A program made the translations under genes and the position numbers. A model generated the notes under the pieces. It did no database searches. It was not told the DNA's origin and saw nothing but the letters and a program-made list of their open reading frames with translations. From Chondrus crispus (Eukaryota; Rhodophyta; Florideophyceae; Gigartinales; Gigartinaceae), in the NCBI RefSeq assembly GCF_000350225.1, contig NW_005178982.1, forward strand, positions 149,182 through 213,181: 64,000 nt of DNA, read 5' to 3'. Positions 24,301 to 34,597 of this stretch are shown piece after piece (the stretch's first letter is position 1; every line of letters begins with the position of its first letter).

Positions 24301-25929
24301 GTACGTCACCATTATTCATGGAGTCTGTACTCAGGGACGTCAGAGTTTTCCCGGCAGGACACCGCGAAGGCGCTCTTGCGGTCAATCCCTGATGACAGAG
24401 AAGAAATGGGAGTACAGAAAAATACAACTGTTGTAGGGTGAGATCGATGGTCCTGTCGCGGACTGACTGATGCGTCGCCCGGCCCGAGGGCTCGTCCTAA
24501 GCGCAACTGAGCACGAATATTGAGCTGATACTCTCACGGTGCACACCCAATGAAGGTTGTGCCGGTACCCTTTTTTTTCAAGCCAATATCGAGAGTCTCA
24601 ATGAAACTTGCACCAGGCCCTCGTTGGGGGTTCGAACTCCCTTTCTTAGATTTGACTCCTTCTCCCAAGGAGCAGACGATACCATTCGTCCCGCGTAGAT
24701 TAACCTCGAAACAAAACAAAAAGACAAAGACACAGTAGCCGGTTCACGTATACGGTGAACGTTGCCCCGAGATGTCTCTATCAGTTGGGAGCTTCACCCC
24801 GTGGGGCTATTATAATTACGTGTCTCGTCAGTGCCTTCTGCACGGTAAAGGAAAAAATAAAAAAGTAAAGAGAGTCGCCACGAAAGTAAATTCATGTACA
24901 AGGTGGGAGGGCATTCTTCATGGTTTCCGACGTATCCTTTCGCGACACGGACCATACTGTCCGCTTGGTGCTCATCGGGTCTCGTACGACCCTCGCTCGT
25001 CCTTCGCGCCTCATTGCGCGCATCCCCACGGGGGGGGGAAGGGGCTTCTTCTCCGGTCTCAATGAAACGCCTTGTTTCGAATCTTGGGTCTACTGTAGGG
25101 TTCCCCTTCTCATTGGCGTGGCGATAGCCTCCTTCTTAGTCCTTGTAGGTTCTTCTGATCGACCCCCGCAGTGTGGGGGTCGTCTCCTTGACGACACAGA
25201 AAATAATAGTAACTGAAACAGAACAATAACAAAACAGAAAAGAGGAAAAGAAAAGAAAATAAAGAAACAAAGAAACGACAGAGTTGAAGAGAAATCATGA
25301 TGGCTAAGTGCTAAGTAGATCGTCCTGGAAAAAATAGGACCGGTTGTGAGCGTCGACGTCGGTCACCGCGGGTGAATTCGTTGCTACGTTCTTCTGAGGG
25401 TGGTCCCTCTGGACGAGTCTTCGTGCTCGGCGAGCATGGGCAGTGTGTTAGCAGTGAGTGTGACGATCGGCTTCGTGTGAGGTCGGGTGGGGCTTCGCTG
25501 CGGGGCGACTTAGAATAGTCATGTCGCCGACTGTGGCAAACAATCACCACTTATCGTGCGTACTGCAGCTGCCGTAATTTTTCCTGCTTTTTGGTTGTAA
25601 TTTCACAGCATGGCTGGAATCGACTTCTCACTTGTGTCGCCTGTTCAGCGGATTGTTGTCGACACGCTTATATATGTATATATAATTTGATTTCATCATC
25701 CCCCCCACGTGGGCGGACCGTCCGTTCGAAACGTCATTTCTCGTGCGTACCGTGATGAGGCGTGTGTGTTTCCCGAGAGCCTCAATGCCTCATCCAAGGA
25801 TACAGTCTCGCTTCTCTGCCTTGCTCTCCTTTCCTTCAAACTCCTTATCTGCGAACCCCGTAGATGTGTTCTTTCGTCGAAGTTCTGACCTCTCTGTTGT
25901 CTCTAACCTACTAATTCTATTTACGATGG
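21341..25929. other. 4.6 kb without a recognisable gene
   Basis: Mostly pyrimidine-rich, low-complexity sequence on the plus strand, with only short open frames. 21434-21930 is Pro/Ser-rich in two frames with loosely repeated units. 25200-25290 is a purine-rich A/G tract resembling the tract before element X's LTRs, so parts of this stretch may be element X interior or its degraded 3' end. A TATATATGTATATATAA run lies near 25670. No RNA gene or intact transposon end was found. Confidence 0.35.
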
Positions 25930-26976
25930 CTATCCCAGTTGTGCGTGCGACGCTTGCGTGGGTAAGGGCAGCCTTTTCCCTCGGAAATATGTGACTACCG
26001 CGCTGCGGGGGATCTTTTCAATAGGTTCCCACGTTGCGTCTTCGATGGTATACCCATACCACCTCACTTTGAGAATTAATTTCTCCTCGTCGTAGCCGTA
26101 GTCCACGATCTTGTCGATCACATACTCCTGACTCTCGGGTCCTTCTTCCTGCGTGTCCAACTGTCCTTCCCCCTTCCGAAGATCTTCCAACTCATCCTCT
26201 TCTCTGGACTTTCCGAACTCGCGTAGGTCTGGAGGTGTCTCCGCTGTCGACGTTCGACCAACAAAATTATCCTGGACGGTCGTAGGCGCACGGGTGTGAG
26301 GACGTTCCTCGTCCTCCATTACCTCTCCTTTTTCGTTTAGCTCCGGCTCTCCCAGGAACTGTAGCGCTTGCCGTAGGCCAGTTATCGGCGCATAGTCCAT
26401 CGGGCTTGGGGCTAACTCCACCCTGTCTCGCGATACGCGTTCCTCCTGATCGCCAATGGCAATGACTACTGTATGTTGATCCGATCTTTTAACCTGATAA
26501 GGTCCTGTGGCGACTTGTGCCAGCTTGTGTTTTGGTTCGCTAGCCGTGCCCTGCTCCTTCCGGAGGAACACGTAGGACCCCGGCGGGATCTCATACTGCG
26601 GCTTGCGAAGGCGTGCGTCGAAATTTCGCTTGTACCGGGCTTGTTCCTTCCGCAAACTCCTATCGGCGCCTCGCATTAGGCTCTCCAACCACGACTGCCA
26701 TTTCAGGTAGTATGCTCGTGACGAGCTAAAGTTCTCCAAAGTTGGTTGCGCTTGTAACGCAATGCTTCTCTGCGCCCGAGCTAACACCAGCTCGAAGGGC
26801 GCAATATTTGTAGTTCGATGAACTTGTGTGTTGTAGGCGAACGTCACAGCGTCGCTAAATAAGTCCCAGTCCTTGGGATGCTCTCCAACATATTTTCGCA
26901 ACGCGGAAATCAGCGTGCGGTTAAACCTCTCAACTTGGCCGTTGGCTTGCGGGTGGTACGTAGTCGTGAACACATT
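25930..26976 (-). mobile_element. Chromodomain Ty3/Gypsy fragment (Gypsy 2)
   Basis: Minus-strand fragment carrying the C-terminal part of a Gypsy pol: the integrase core box TTTYHPQANGQVERFNRTL, the long integrase C-terminal region, and a chromodomain near 26.0-26.1 kb (YVIDKIVDYGYDEE..., then VRWYGYTIEDATWEP). The rest of gag-pol and the LTRs are not seen nearby. The right edge stops abruptly at the CACTG end of the large DNA transposon, so the transposon appears to have landed in this integrase region. It is a fossil and its age is unreadable. Confidence 0.82.
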
Positions 26977-26991
26977 CACTGCGGAGGCAAA
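26977..26991 (+). repeat. CACTA left terminal inverted repeat
   Basis: CACTGCGGAGGCAAA, 14 of 15 matching the reverse complement of 47093-47107. It starts exactly where Gypsy 2 coding stops. Confidence 0.62.
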
Positions 26992-27260
26992 ACCGTGAAA
27001 AACAATAAAAAGTATTGTTTTTGGACGATAGTTTTAAAGAAATAACGAAACGTTGTCCAAAAGCAATGTTTTTGACATGGAAAACATTACTATTATTGTC
27101 CAAAGACGGTAATTAGATTGCATTAATAACAGTACTATTGTATGTGTGGCGGCAATACATATAGACCAAAGAAACATTCTCAATGTTGTCTATGAACGGT
27201 ACATCGCCACTTTTTCTGAAACAACAGAAGTTTTGTTTATGAACATTCCAAATATTGTTT
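26992..27260. repeat. CACTA left subterminal repeat block
   Basis: AT-rich, with recurring short motifs of the type GTCCAAA, ATTGTTTTTGGAC and AACATT in both orientations. Such arrays bind the transposase or an accessory protein in plant CACTA elements; that role is inferred here. Confidence 0.55.
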
Positions 27261-27272
27261 AAAAGCGAGGAA

Positions 27273-28298
27273 ATGACTTGCAATCACAAAATTAACTCGT
27301 CAAATGTTAACGAGGCGGGTGACAGCATTTATGAGGTTTCCGAGGTGATTCTGATGCGGAAACGCAAGAGGCGAAAACTGGACTTGCTAAAAGCAATGCC
27401 TAGTGCCAATCGTCTCTTATTTACAGACGATGGTAAGGCCGTCAGAGCGTCTGACATGGGGAACGACAATGAAGACTCATCAGATGAGGAAGAACTTCAT
27501 GGTATATCTGACTACGCAATGACCGTGTCATCCCGTTTGACCCAGAGTGTCGGCGCAGGGTGGGGTGCGTTGATGTCTTCACATGTGCGGCTTGTCGGGC
27601 CTCAACGCGTGATGGAGGGGTCCAAGCTGGAGGCTCGTGTTGATGGAGTGCCACTGGGTGTTGTGAAGAGGTTATCGTCCAACTGCGAGAAGCGAACAGG
27701 GGAGCAGTCTGAGAAGAGTGCTCCTGAGGTTTGCGTGATTGCGTATGGGGTACCGTGGAATGCGTCCCTGTATGACGATGGACAACCGCATCTGCTCACC
27801 ATTCATTCAGCTTCGCAGCGGCATGCTTCGCACCCGTTTTCGTTTAACGGGGTGCCTGAGACTGGGATGAAGGCGAGATTGATACGATTATTGTCTGCTT
27901 TGTTTTCGCTTTCTGACTTCGAAGCAATGTCGCCCAAGTTATGTTCTCTAGGCTTTCTCTTTATTTTTGCGTTTTGCATTCCTGGTTTGCTGCGAAAAAG
28001 AGCAGCGACGTTTGTTCTGTTTACCATGGCAGCGCTTCTGAGGTTCGGGCCTGCCTTTATAGTGACATATCAGCTCAGAGAGGCTGATGCCGGTCTGGGG
28101 ATGGCAGGACTGAAATCAGTGTGGTTGCCGTCTTCCTTTCATCCATCGGGCGTGGATTTACCGTATATGTTATCTGTAACCGTGTTGTTTGGGAGCTTGG
28201 TTCCTGTATCGTTTTTGGTAACAGTAGGTACAGCAGGGCGGAAATCTGGGTCAACCGTGCAGTGCTGTCGTATCACATGCGGAGTGCCACCGCAGTAG
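27273..28298 (+). CDS. Unknown protein, acidic N-terminus and C-terminal membrane helices
   Basis: 341 residues from the first ATG (the frame opens earlier at a TTG). Residues about 20-80 contain a basic KRKRRK patch, a nuclear-signal-like sequence, followed by an acidic NEDSSDEEE run. From about residue 195 three hydrophobic stretches could span a membrane (LCSLGFLFIFAFCIPGLL, FVLFTMAALLRFGPAFIV, YMLSVTVLFGSLVPVSFLV). The halves look unrelated, so this may be a chance fusion of a transposon-derived part and a captured part. It starts next to the left subterminal block, the place of an outermost transposon gene. I do not recognise it. Confidence 0.4.
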   Translation: MTCNHKINSSNVNEAGDSIYEVSEVILMRKRKRRKLDLLKAMPSANRLLFTDDGKAVRASDMGNDNEDSSDEEELHGISDYAMTVSSRLTQSVGAGWGALMSSHVRLVGPQRVMEGSKLEARVDGVPLGVVKRLSSNCEKRTGEQSEKSAPEVCVIAYGVPWNASLYDDGQPHLLTIHSASQRHASHPFSFNGVPETGMKARLIRLLSALFSLSDFEAMSPKLCSLGFLFIFAFCIPGLLRKRAATFVLFTMAALLRFGPAFIVTYQLREADAGLGMAGLKSVWLPSSFHPSGVDLPYMLSVTVLFGSLVPVSFLVTVGTAGRKSGSTVQCCRITCGVPPQ

Positions 28299-28799
28299 CA
28301 TCCCCCCGCCGTTTCTTGTGCGGAGTGCCACCGGAGTGGCCTTCCCTCATCTCTTCATAGCTCGTCGAATTTCGCAAGTCGGGTGCCGTTATTCTTCGTC
28401 TGCAAGAAGCCCACTGGCTGGTGGACCGTGATCCGAAGAGCGCCGTCAGCTGGATGGCCGTCAGCTAATACTCCTTCGCGTGCGGCAAGACCGAGGTCGC
28501 GCGCCGGTTTCTGCACGAGGCTACTACGCTGGACGCAGGCTTGGCACCAGCGTGCGTCGCCGTGGGACATGCGTGCGGCCTCGACCTCGATGTTTCACTA
28601 AGCCGCGACGCGCCATCGTGCGCCGCACGCTCTCCATCCTCGTCGTCTGCTGCCTGCTCTACTCTAGCGTCCTTTCCCCCCGCGCGCACCATGCAACACC
28701 CCCCCGCCCCCGCCACCTCACCGCCGCCCTATCCCCCACCGGCCACCACCCGGCCACGATCCCCCACACGTGCGTGGTCACCCGCCGTCCAAACACCGT
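28299..28799. other. GC-rich stretch, no assigned gene
   Basis: Composition changes sharply here from AT-rich to GC-rich. A 16-bp motif, GCGGAGTGCCACCGSA, occurs twice (28279-28336 area). Short open frames on both strands overlap and none shows a motif; the 3' part may include the degraded N-terminus of the transporter copy that follows. Confidence 0.35.
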
Positions 28800-30159
28800 C
28801 CAAGACACGACGCCCTGTGCCGCCTGGGCCTGGCAGATGCGCTGCTTGACATCGACGCCCAGGTGATCCGCGGCTACGCCCTCTTCCTGGGCCCGCGCGC
28901 CGAGCGCCTGCCGTACCACCAGCCTTCCAGAACAACTAACTGGTCGTATACCTGCTGGCCATCGCGGCCGACTGGCTGCAGGGGCCCTACGTCTACGCGC
29001 TGTACGCCGCGTACGGCTACGGGAAGGAGATGGCCCAGCTCTTCATCGCCGGCTTTGGCTCGTCCGCCATCTTCGGCACTTTTATCGGCTCCATCGCCGA
29101 CAAGTATGGCCGCAAGTTTAACGTCCTAGTCTTCGTCATCACGTACGCCCTGTCCTGCATGACCAAGCACTCGCCGAACTTTGCTACCTTGATGGTCGGC
29201 AGGCTGCTGGCGGGCATTGCTACCAGCATCCTCTTCTCGGCCTTTGAGTCGTGGCTTGTGTCGGAGCATAACAACCGCGGCTTTGATCCCAACCTCATCG
29301 CCGACATTTTTCAAAGGCCCAGTTTGGGAATGCTGTCGTCGCCATTGTCGCAGGCCAGATTGCTGGCATGGTCGCTGCCCAGTTTGGAAAGGTCGCCCCG
29401 TTTGATACGGCCGCTGTCATCCTCGCCGCCACGGGCCTCATTGTCATGTTGTCCTGGTCCGAGAACTTTGGCGATAGTAGGCAGACCGTCACCGGCGGCT
29501 TGCGCAGTGCCTGGCATATGATGATTGCCGATGAGAAGATCTTGCTTGTCGGCATCATTCAGTCCTGCTTTGAGTCTGCCATGTATCTCATGGTCTTCAG
29601 TTGGACCCCGGCGCTACAGGCCGCGTCGCATGCCATGTCACTTGGCGAGATTCCGCATGGCATGATCTTTAGTTCCTTCATGGTTTGCTTCATAATTGGA
29701 AGCATTTTATTCGTCTTTCTTATGAAGACACAACCCGCTGAGCTATTCATGCGCAATATGTACATCATAGGCGTCGTTTGCTTTGTCGTCACCACCATAT
29801 CATCCAATGTATGGGAGGTGTACGGCGCTCTGCTTGCGTTTGAGGTCATTTGCGGTTTGTACTTTCCGGCTATGGGTACCATGCGAGCAAAGTATGTTCC
29901 CAAGGTCACCCGATCCGCCATTATGAACTACTTTCGTCTTCCTTTGAATCTCATAGTCTGCCTCATTCTGTACAAAAACTATGAGAATACCACCGTCTTC
30001 TGCCTGTGTGCCGTCATGATGGCCATTGCCGTCATATGCCAACAGCGCCTTTTCAGTGCTTCAAAAGTCTCCATCGGCACCAAAGATGAATGGACTAGAG
30101 AAGAGCGCGCCGAACTCGTCGAAGAGGGCGATAGCACTGTTGAAGATGCTGTGCGGTAA
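28800..30159 (+). pseudogene. MFSD5-like molybdate-anion transporter copy, disrupted
   Basis: The protein pattern is that of the MFS_5/MFSD5 family (Pfam PF05631), multi-pass transporters proposed to import molybdate. It shows AADWLQGPYVYALYAAYG, then GSIADKYGRKFNVLVF (the MFS loop between helices 2 and 3), FSAFESWLVSEH, and in the second half GTMRAKYVPKVTRSAIMNYF with about six more helices. The coding is broken: TAC became TAA at 28937-28939 in the first helix, a base is missing in a T run near 29311-29315, and another frame change lies near 28920. The second half (29368-30159, 263 residues) is still open. It is inside the CACTA element, so a captured copy is likely; a degraded resident gene is the alternative. 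Confidence 0.78.
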
Positions 30160-30468
30160 ATCAACTTGCCCGCCTACCCCCCCCCCACACCCATACTATC
30201 GTGGGCTTCACCTGGCAAAACATGCGCTGCTTCTGAGACAGATCTGTGGCAAAAAAAGGCTCGCCACAATGCTCGGAATTTAGAGATGCGAGTTGGTAGT
30301 ACGCAGTAGAACAGTGGAGCGTAATGTTGTATTGCATTGAATGTGTTTCAGCCCGATGGATAAAACGGCCCGTGTTAGAATCAGTCATTGAGAGGTCTGA
30401 CATCTATCAGTGCGAGTATGGTGCGTCCCAAGCGTTTTCCCAACACGCTCCAAAGAGCACGCTGTTCT
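30160..30468. other. Spacer, nothing assigned
   Basis: Separates the transporter copy from the convergent UTP6 piece. It has a C-rich run near 30176-30190 and no open frame with a recognisable motif. Confidence 0.4.
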
Positions 30469-31418
30469 TCATGCAAGGTTGCGGAGAATTTGTCTCTCTG
30501 TAAAGAGCTCTCCTCGCTTTGCGTCTAAAGTCTTCAATGCCTGCCAGTTGACTTTTGTTGCCAGCTTTGATTCGCGTGCAATGCGCCTTTCGAAATCCAG
30601 ATAATCAAGCCACAAGTCCACATTTGTGTTCGCCGATTGCAAAGCCGTTGCTGCTTTAAAAAGTTTTCTTGTTTGGAAAGGGAGCTGAAGCACGTCTGCA
30701 CCAGATAGTTGTCCCTGACTCTGCATGCGGTCATATTTTTCATTTGAGACCGGATGGCCGAGTGTAATGACTTCAATGTGAGCGGGGGCAGGGAAAGCAT
30801 GGTATCGCAAATGCCCTGCAACTGTTTCAGATTGCCCTCTGAAGATAACCATGCGCAGAGAGCTCTCTCCTCATCGCGCCCTCGAAACGGGATGAGAACC
30901 TTGGCCGTCAACACATCGTGCGATTTTCTTGACAAGGGACAAGTTTTTGATTCTAGCATGTTCGCAAAGGGGTTCATAGACCAGGTGTGAGGGTCTTTGG
31001 GATCCACACCGTCGGGGCCTTCCGTTCCGCTACTAGAAAAATCACCACTGAAAACTTTTCCAGACTTGATGAGGACAAGCACTTTCTTGGCGAGGGAAGT
31101 AGCTGCCTGGTGCTTTTCGCAAGTGCTGATAAGGGCGATTAGGTTTTCCCAAACTTTTGGTGGTGGGTTGGTGGGAGTAAGGGAATGGGATGGGGTAGTG
31201 GAAGTTTGGCCGGCCGGCGCAGGCACGGGAGGGAGAAATTGGAACAATTTATTCCGAATGTTGTTGGGATGGAGACTGATCTTGAGTCGAGCACGGGAGG
31301 CGTTTCGGCAAAACCTTCGGCCCTCGAAACGGCACTCGGCGTCGACATGCAAGAGACGGGCTCCCTCGCCCCCCCCCGGCGTCAACGCGAGCGGATAGGA
31401 CGAACAAGTACCACGCAC
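30469..31418 (-). pseudogene. UTP6 (U3 snoRNP protein) C-terminal part, frameshifted
   Basis: Two overlapping minus-strand frames look like the C-terminal half of UTP6, a HAT-repeat subunit of the small-subunit processome that acts in nucleolar pre-rRNA processing. The clearest piece is VDLWLDYLDFERRIARESK followed by VNWQALKTLDAKRG, which aligns by eye with the final HAT repeats of animal UTP6 (DLWMDY, then YWRAMKML). The upstream frame supplies the preceding region (WENLIALISTCEKHQAATSL onward). The reading passes from one frame to the other near 30770. The N-terminal half expected of the roughly 600-residue protein is absent. Lying inside the CACTA element and convergent with the transporter copy, it is best read as a captured fragment. 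Confidence 0.6.
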
Positions 31419-31495
31419 ACTACTCTACGACGCGCATCTACACTACGATAGTCCCCAAACGCGGGCCTTCCCTCCCCTGGCCCTCCGCGCGGTAA

Positions 31496-32254
31496 TCACG
31501 TGAGCAAGTCGACGATCTGGTCGACGACGGCGACAAGAAACGGGGGCGTCTTCTGCGCGATAGGGACGACGACATCGACGACCTGGTCCACAAGCGACGG
31601 ATGTCCGGGCTCGAGCACCTCCCTTGCGAAGCAAAGCACGAAGCCGAGCGCGGCGGCGCGACCATTGACGCTCTCGGCGGCGTTCCAGAAGAAGCGCGCC
31701 GGCCTGACGGCGGCGCGGCCATCGCCTGCGGCGGGGGTGGAAGCGTCGACGGCGGGCGCGACCGTGTGCGCGGGCGGGGCTCGCTTGTGCGGCGGGGCGT
31801 TGGCGATCTCGGCGAAGGCGGTGGCGAGCAGCTCGCGGCGCTGGAGGCCGGGCAGGGTGACGAAGTCGTCGTGCGAGAGGCGCGCGGCCGAGGCGATGCG
31901 CTCGTTGTCCAGCTGTGCCACGGCGCGTGCGCGCAGCCCGTCCAGCTGGGCCACGGGGTCGGGCGGCGGGCGCGCGGCGGCGGGCGCGGGCGGCGGGCGG
32001 CGCGACGCGCGGCGCGACGCGCGCGGCAGCAGCAGGCGCAGGCGGCGCGCTAGGCGCGGCAGCGAGACGCGCGCGCGCGGCGGCAGAAGTGTGTTGAAGG
32101 CCAGCGTCACCGACACGGACACCACCGCCAGCACGCCCACCAAGACCGGCGGCGGCAGCGCGAAGGCCGGCGCGGGCGCGCAGCGCCGGCACATCGGCCC
32201 CGGGGGTGGGGCGCGCGGGCGGCGCAGCGTGCGAATGGTGGAAGTGGCGGGCAT
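31496..32254 (-). CDS. One-helix light-harvesting-like (LIL/HLIP/ELIP family) protein
   Basis: 252 residues from the ATG at 32254; the frame opens slightly earlier at a TTG, but the ATG gives the natural N-terminus. The first 90 or so residues are Arg/Ala/Pro-rich with one hydrophobic stretch (VLVGVLAVVSVSVTLAF), consistent with a plastid-targeting region. Near residues 195-225 lies ESVNGRAAALGFVLCF, the E-x2-N-G-R motif of the chlorophyll-binding helix in high-light-induced and stress-enhanced proteins. The Glu and Asn-Gly-Arg are the pigment and salt-bridge residues of the family. The frame is intact and very GC-rich, unlike the AT-rich DNA around it. It lies inside the CACTA element, so it could be a complete passenger gene. 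A thylakoid photoprotective role is inferred from the family. Confidence 0.68.
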   Translation of the reverse strand: MPATSTIRTLRRPRAPPPGPMCRRCAPAPAFALPPPVLVGVLAVVSVSVTLAFNTLLPPRARVSLPRLARRLRLLLPRASRRASRRPPPAPAAARPPPDPVAQLDGLRARAVAQLDNERIASAARLSHDDFVTLPGLQRRELLATAFAEIANAPPHKRAPPAHTVAPAVDASTPAAGDGRAAVRPARFFWNAAESVNGRAAALGFVLCFAREVLEPGHPSLVDQVVDVVVPIAQKTPPFLVAVVDQIVDLLT

Positions 32255-32371
32255 GGTAGAAGCTGTCTTTGCAATCAACTAATACATACTTCTGAAAAAT
32301 GTTTTCCCGCGAAACAGTTAAGTGATCTGCACAAACAGTCGCAGTTCGAGTTTGCCGCGCTTCCCAACGTG

Positions 32372-34597
32372 ATGGGCAATTCTTCCAGGCGGTATGTACG
32401 TCGTTTTACGCATAGTGGTTCCGAAAACATCCCTTCAACTTCGAAGGCACTCCTCACACCCCAGGAAAACATTTCGACTTCCGAACGCACCACTTGTCCT
32501 CCTCCATCAAATCTGCGATCTTCGTTACCCCCTCGCGCGAAATCAGCCGTTCTCGCATCTCACCGACCTCCTTCTCCAGACACGTCGTCGCCTCCTTCAT
32601 CACCGCGCCAACCTCTTCACACTACAGAACCTTCTTCCCTTCAATCACACACACCAGCGTCTTCGGGTGCAGATAAGACACGGCGGAGATCTTCCCGTTT
32701 GCGATTTCGGACAGATTCTGTGGGACCTTCATTCCAAGTCATAGCTTCGCCATCATCCAGCCCCCAAAAAGAAGCACAAGGAAACATGGGTCTGCGACGT
32801 ACAGTGTCCGCGCATAAGAGGCGTCCATTGCCATTACAGGCCGGAATTGGAAGCGCCGAGAAGCGTCGAAGACTAAGACCCTCTCAGACTGAGGCCACAC
32901 GTTCGAACCCTACTGCGCGGGTACCCCTGTCGAATTCATCTGCGCTTGAGAGCACCGAGTTACAGCCTGCCGCACGTTCGAGCCCTACCTTGCACGCACC
33001 CCGATCGAATTCATCCGCGCTTGAGAGCACTGAGTTGCAGCGATCCATAGTGGCAATGCACAAGAGGTTGGCAGAAGAGCTGGCCAGCTGCAATGCCACA
33101 TTATCGGACCTAGTGAAAAGCAATGCCAATACGGCGTCCAGTTTAGAGGACATCAAACTCCTCATTCTTCAAAGCTCTGCAGGTAGTTCGCGAATACCAT
33201 CTCGATCAAGGGTGCAGGGAGGGTCTCGGAAAGGTGCAACTAAGAACCTGGAAAAGGACGTTCTCAAAGACAACCCCACAGTTATTATCGAAATCAATGC
33301 GGCAGTGAACGCGGATACCGTGTCAAGATCGCTTGCACAGACTCTATCTTCGTTTATGGATGTCTATCACAATAACCAGGATGACCCCCGGATGACATCG
33401 CGTGTCGTCAGCGTCCTCTTGTTCGGGCTCAAACATAACAAATCTCGTTCAGAATTCAAACACGGACTGGGCAAAAAGCATGCAAGTTTTCGCTTCAGTA
33501 CAGCCAAACGTGCGGTGATGAACGCAAGAAATCTCTCCGACGAAAGTATACGAGCATATGCGGCAGAATTTACAACAACCAAAGCCTTTATTGATAGGGA
33601 TGCTGACCGCAATGGAATTGATGTTTCTGTTTCTACGAAGCCTTCTTGGCTGCAACCAGGTGTTTTGGACAAGCAAACGCTGCACACCGCGCGAATGCAT
33701 CACGAGTGCGTGAAGGCCGAGTTACCTCCGGATCCCTCCTGCCCGACTAGGCGCAAACATCTGTTCATATGCAAGAGGATCGTCACTATTATTAACGACT
33801 GTTTGAGAATCTCTCGGGATCGCTCAAAGGTCAAAATGTTCGAGAGCGGCCTCTTTCTACTGGTTAACTGGAGTGAATATGACTCTTTCCATCGCTCTCA
33901 CTCGTCACCCACCTTTCGATTTTTGCACAGTGATGCGGAATCCGTCCCCGCTTCCGAGATCCCTGACACTACTGTAGGGTGGGATACACACACATCCGTC
34001 ACCAATCGGAAGCTTCTGGCTGCTCTTATATCGGAAAGCAAAGACCTGGTGATACAGGCGACTTATCAGGTCACCGTCACTGGTGGTTCGAACGGCGAAA
34101 ACCGTGTCACAGAGATCAAGCGCAACATTAACATCTTGCGAATTGCTCTGCGCTTCGTCTGCGCCTATTGCCATTGTGGTGAGGAAATGACTCTTGGATC
34201 ACATGCGTCAATGCTTCGAACAATCTATCGGATTGCTCAGTTTCTGAGGCAATTGTTCTCTGTTCGGGCGAACTACAATCCTTCAAGTACAACGGCAACG
34301 CATGATGAGGCAACAGCTGTCAGTGGTGACGTGACAAGTGAGAGGAGCCAATCTTTGATACCCGAAATCACGCTGCGAGAGATGTTACCGGGTAGATCGG
34401 AGAAAGAGAAGGTTATCAGTGGGGTGTTGAAAATCTCCAAAGAGACATTCGCCAGATTAAACATTTCTGCACCGCAAGACATTGACAGCAGCGAAAGCGC
34501 TGTGCTAAGCGGCACCAATGAGTGGAGACATCAAACAGAAGATTTGGAAGATGATTTCGACAGTGACGATGATGATATGGCGGGAATGCTAGACTAA
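32372..34597 (+). CDS. 741-residue unknown protein, possible transposon accessory factor
   Basis: Starts at the ATG at 32372 and ends with an acidic tail (EDLEDDFDSDDDDMAGMLD). Residues 1 to about 230 are Ser/Thr/Pro/Arg-rich and disordered, with basic patches (KRRRLRPSQ). Within this part a segment containing NSSALESTELQ is duplicated in tandem at both DNA and protein level. Next comes a short coiled-coil-like stretch (HKRLAEELASCNATLSDLVKS), then about 400 residues that look folded, with no motif I recognise. It is one long open frame in a region full of broken genes, so selection or recent mobility is likely. A DNA-binding helper role like plant TNPA is only a suggestion from its place in the CACTA element. 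Confidence 0.55.
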   Translation: MGNSSRRYVRRFTHSGSENIPSTSKALLTPQENISTSERTTCPPPSNLRSSLPPRAKSAVLASHRPPSPDTSSPPSSPRQPLHTTEPSSLQSHTPASSGADKTRRRSSRLRFRTDSVGPSFQVIASPSSSPQKEAQGNMGLRRTVSAHKRRPLPLQAGIGSAEKRRRLRPSQTEATRSNPTARVPLSNSSALESTELQPAARSSPTLHAPRSNSSALESTELQRSIVAMHKRLAEELASCNATLSDLVKSNANTASSLEDIKLLILQSSAGSSRIPSRSRVQGGSRKGATKNLEKDVLKDNPTVIIEINAAVNADTVSRSLAQTLSSFMDVYHNNQDDPRMTSRVVSVLLFGLKHNKSRSEFKHGLGKKHASFRFSTAKRAVMNARNLSDESIRAYAAEFTTTKAFIDRDADRNGIDVSVSTKPSWLQPGVLDKQTLHTARMHHECVKAELPPDPSCPTRRKHLFICKRIVTIINDCLRISRDRSKVKMFESGLFLLVNWSEYDSFHRSHSSPTFRFLHSDAESVPASEIPDTTVGWDTHTSVTNRKLLAALISESKDLVIQATYQVTVTGGSNGENRVTEIKRNINILRIALRFVCAYCHCGEEMTLGSHASMLRTIYRIAQFLRQLFSVRANYNPSSTTATHDEATAVSGDVTSERSQSLIPEITLREMLPGRSEKEKVISGVLKISKETFARLNISAPQDIDSSESAVLSGTNEWRHQTEDLEDDFDSDDDDMAGMLD

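Noticed and set aside
24600-24660. tRNA-like T-arm GGGGGTTCGAACTCCC
   Set aside because: No matching acceptor, D-arm or anticodon arm upstream, and the position that should be the closing C is T; likely chance.
25110-25300. Third LTR copy of element X at the A/G-rich tract
   Set aside because: The purine tract resembles the one before LTRs A and B, but no LTR sequence follows it.
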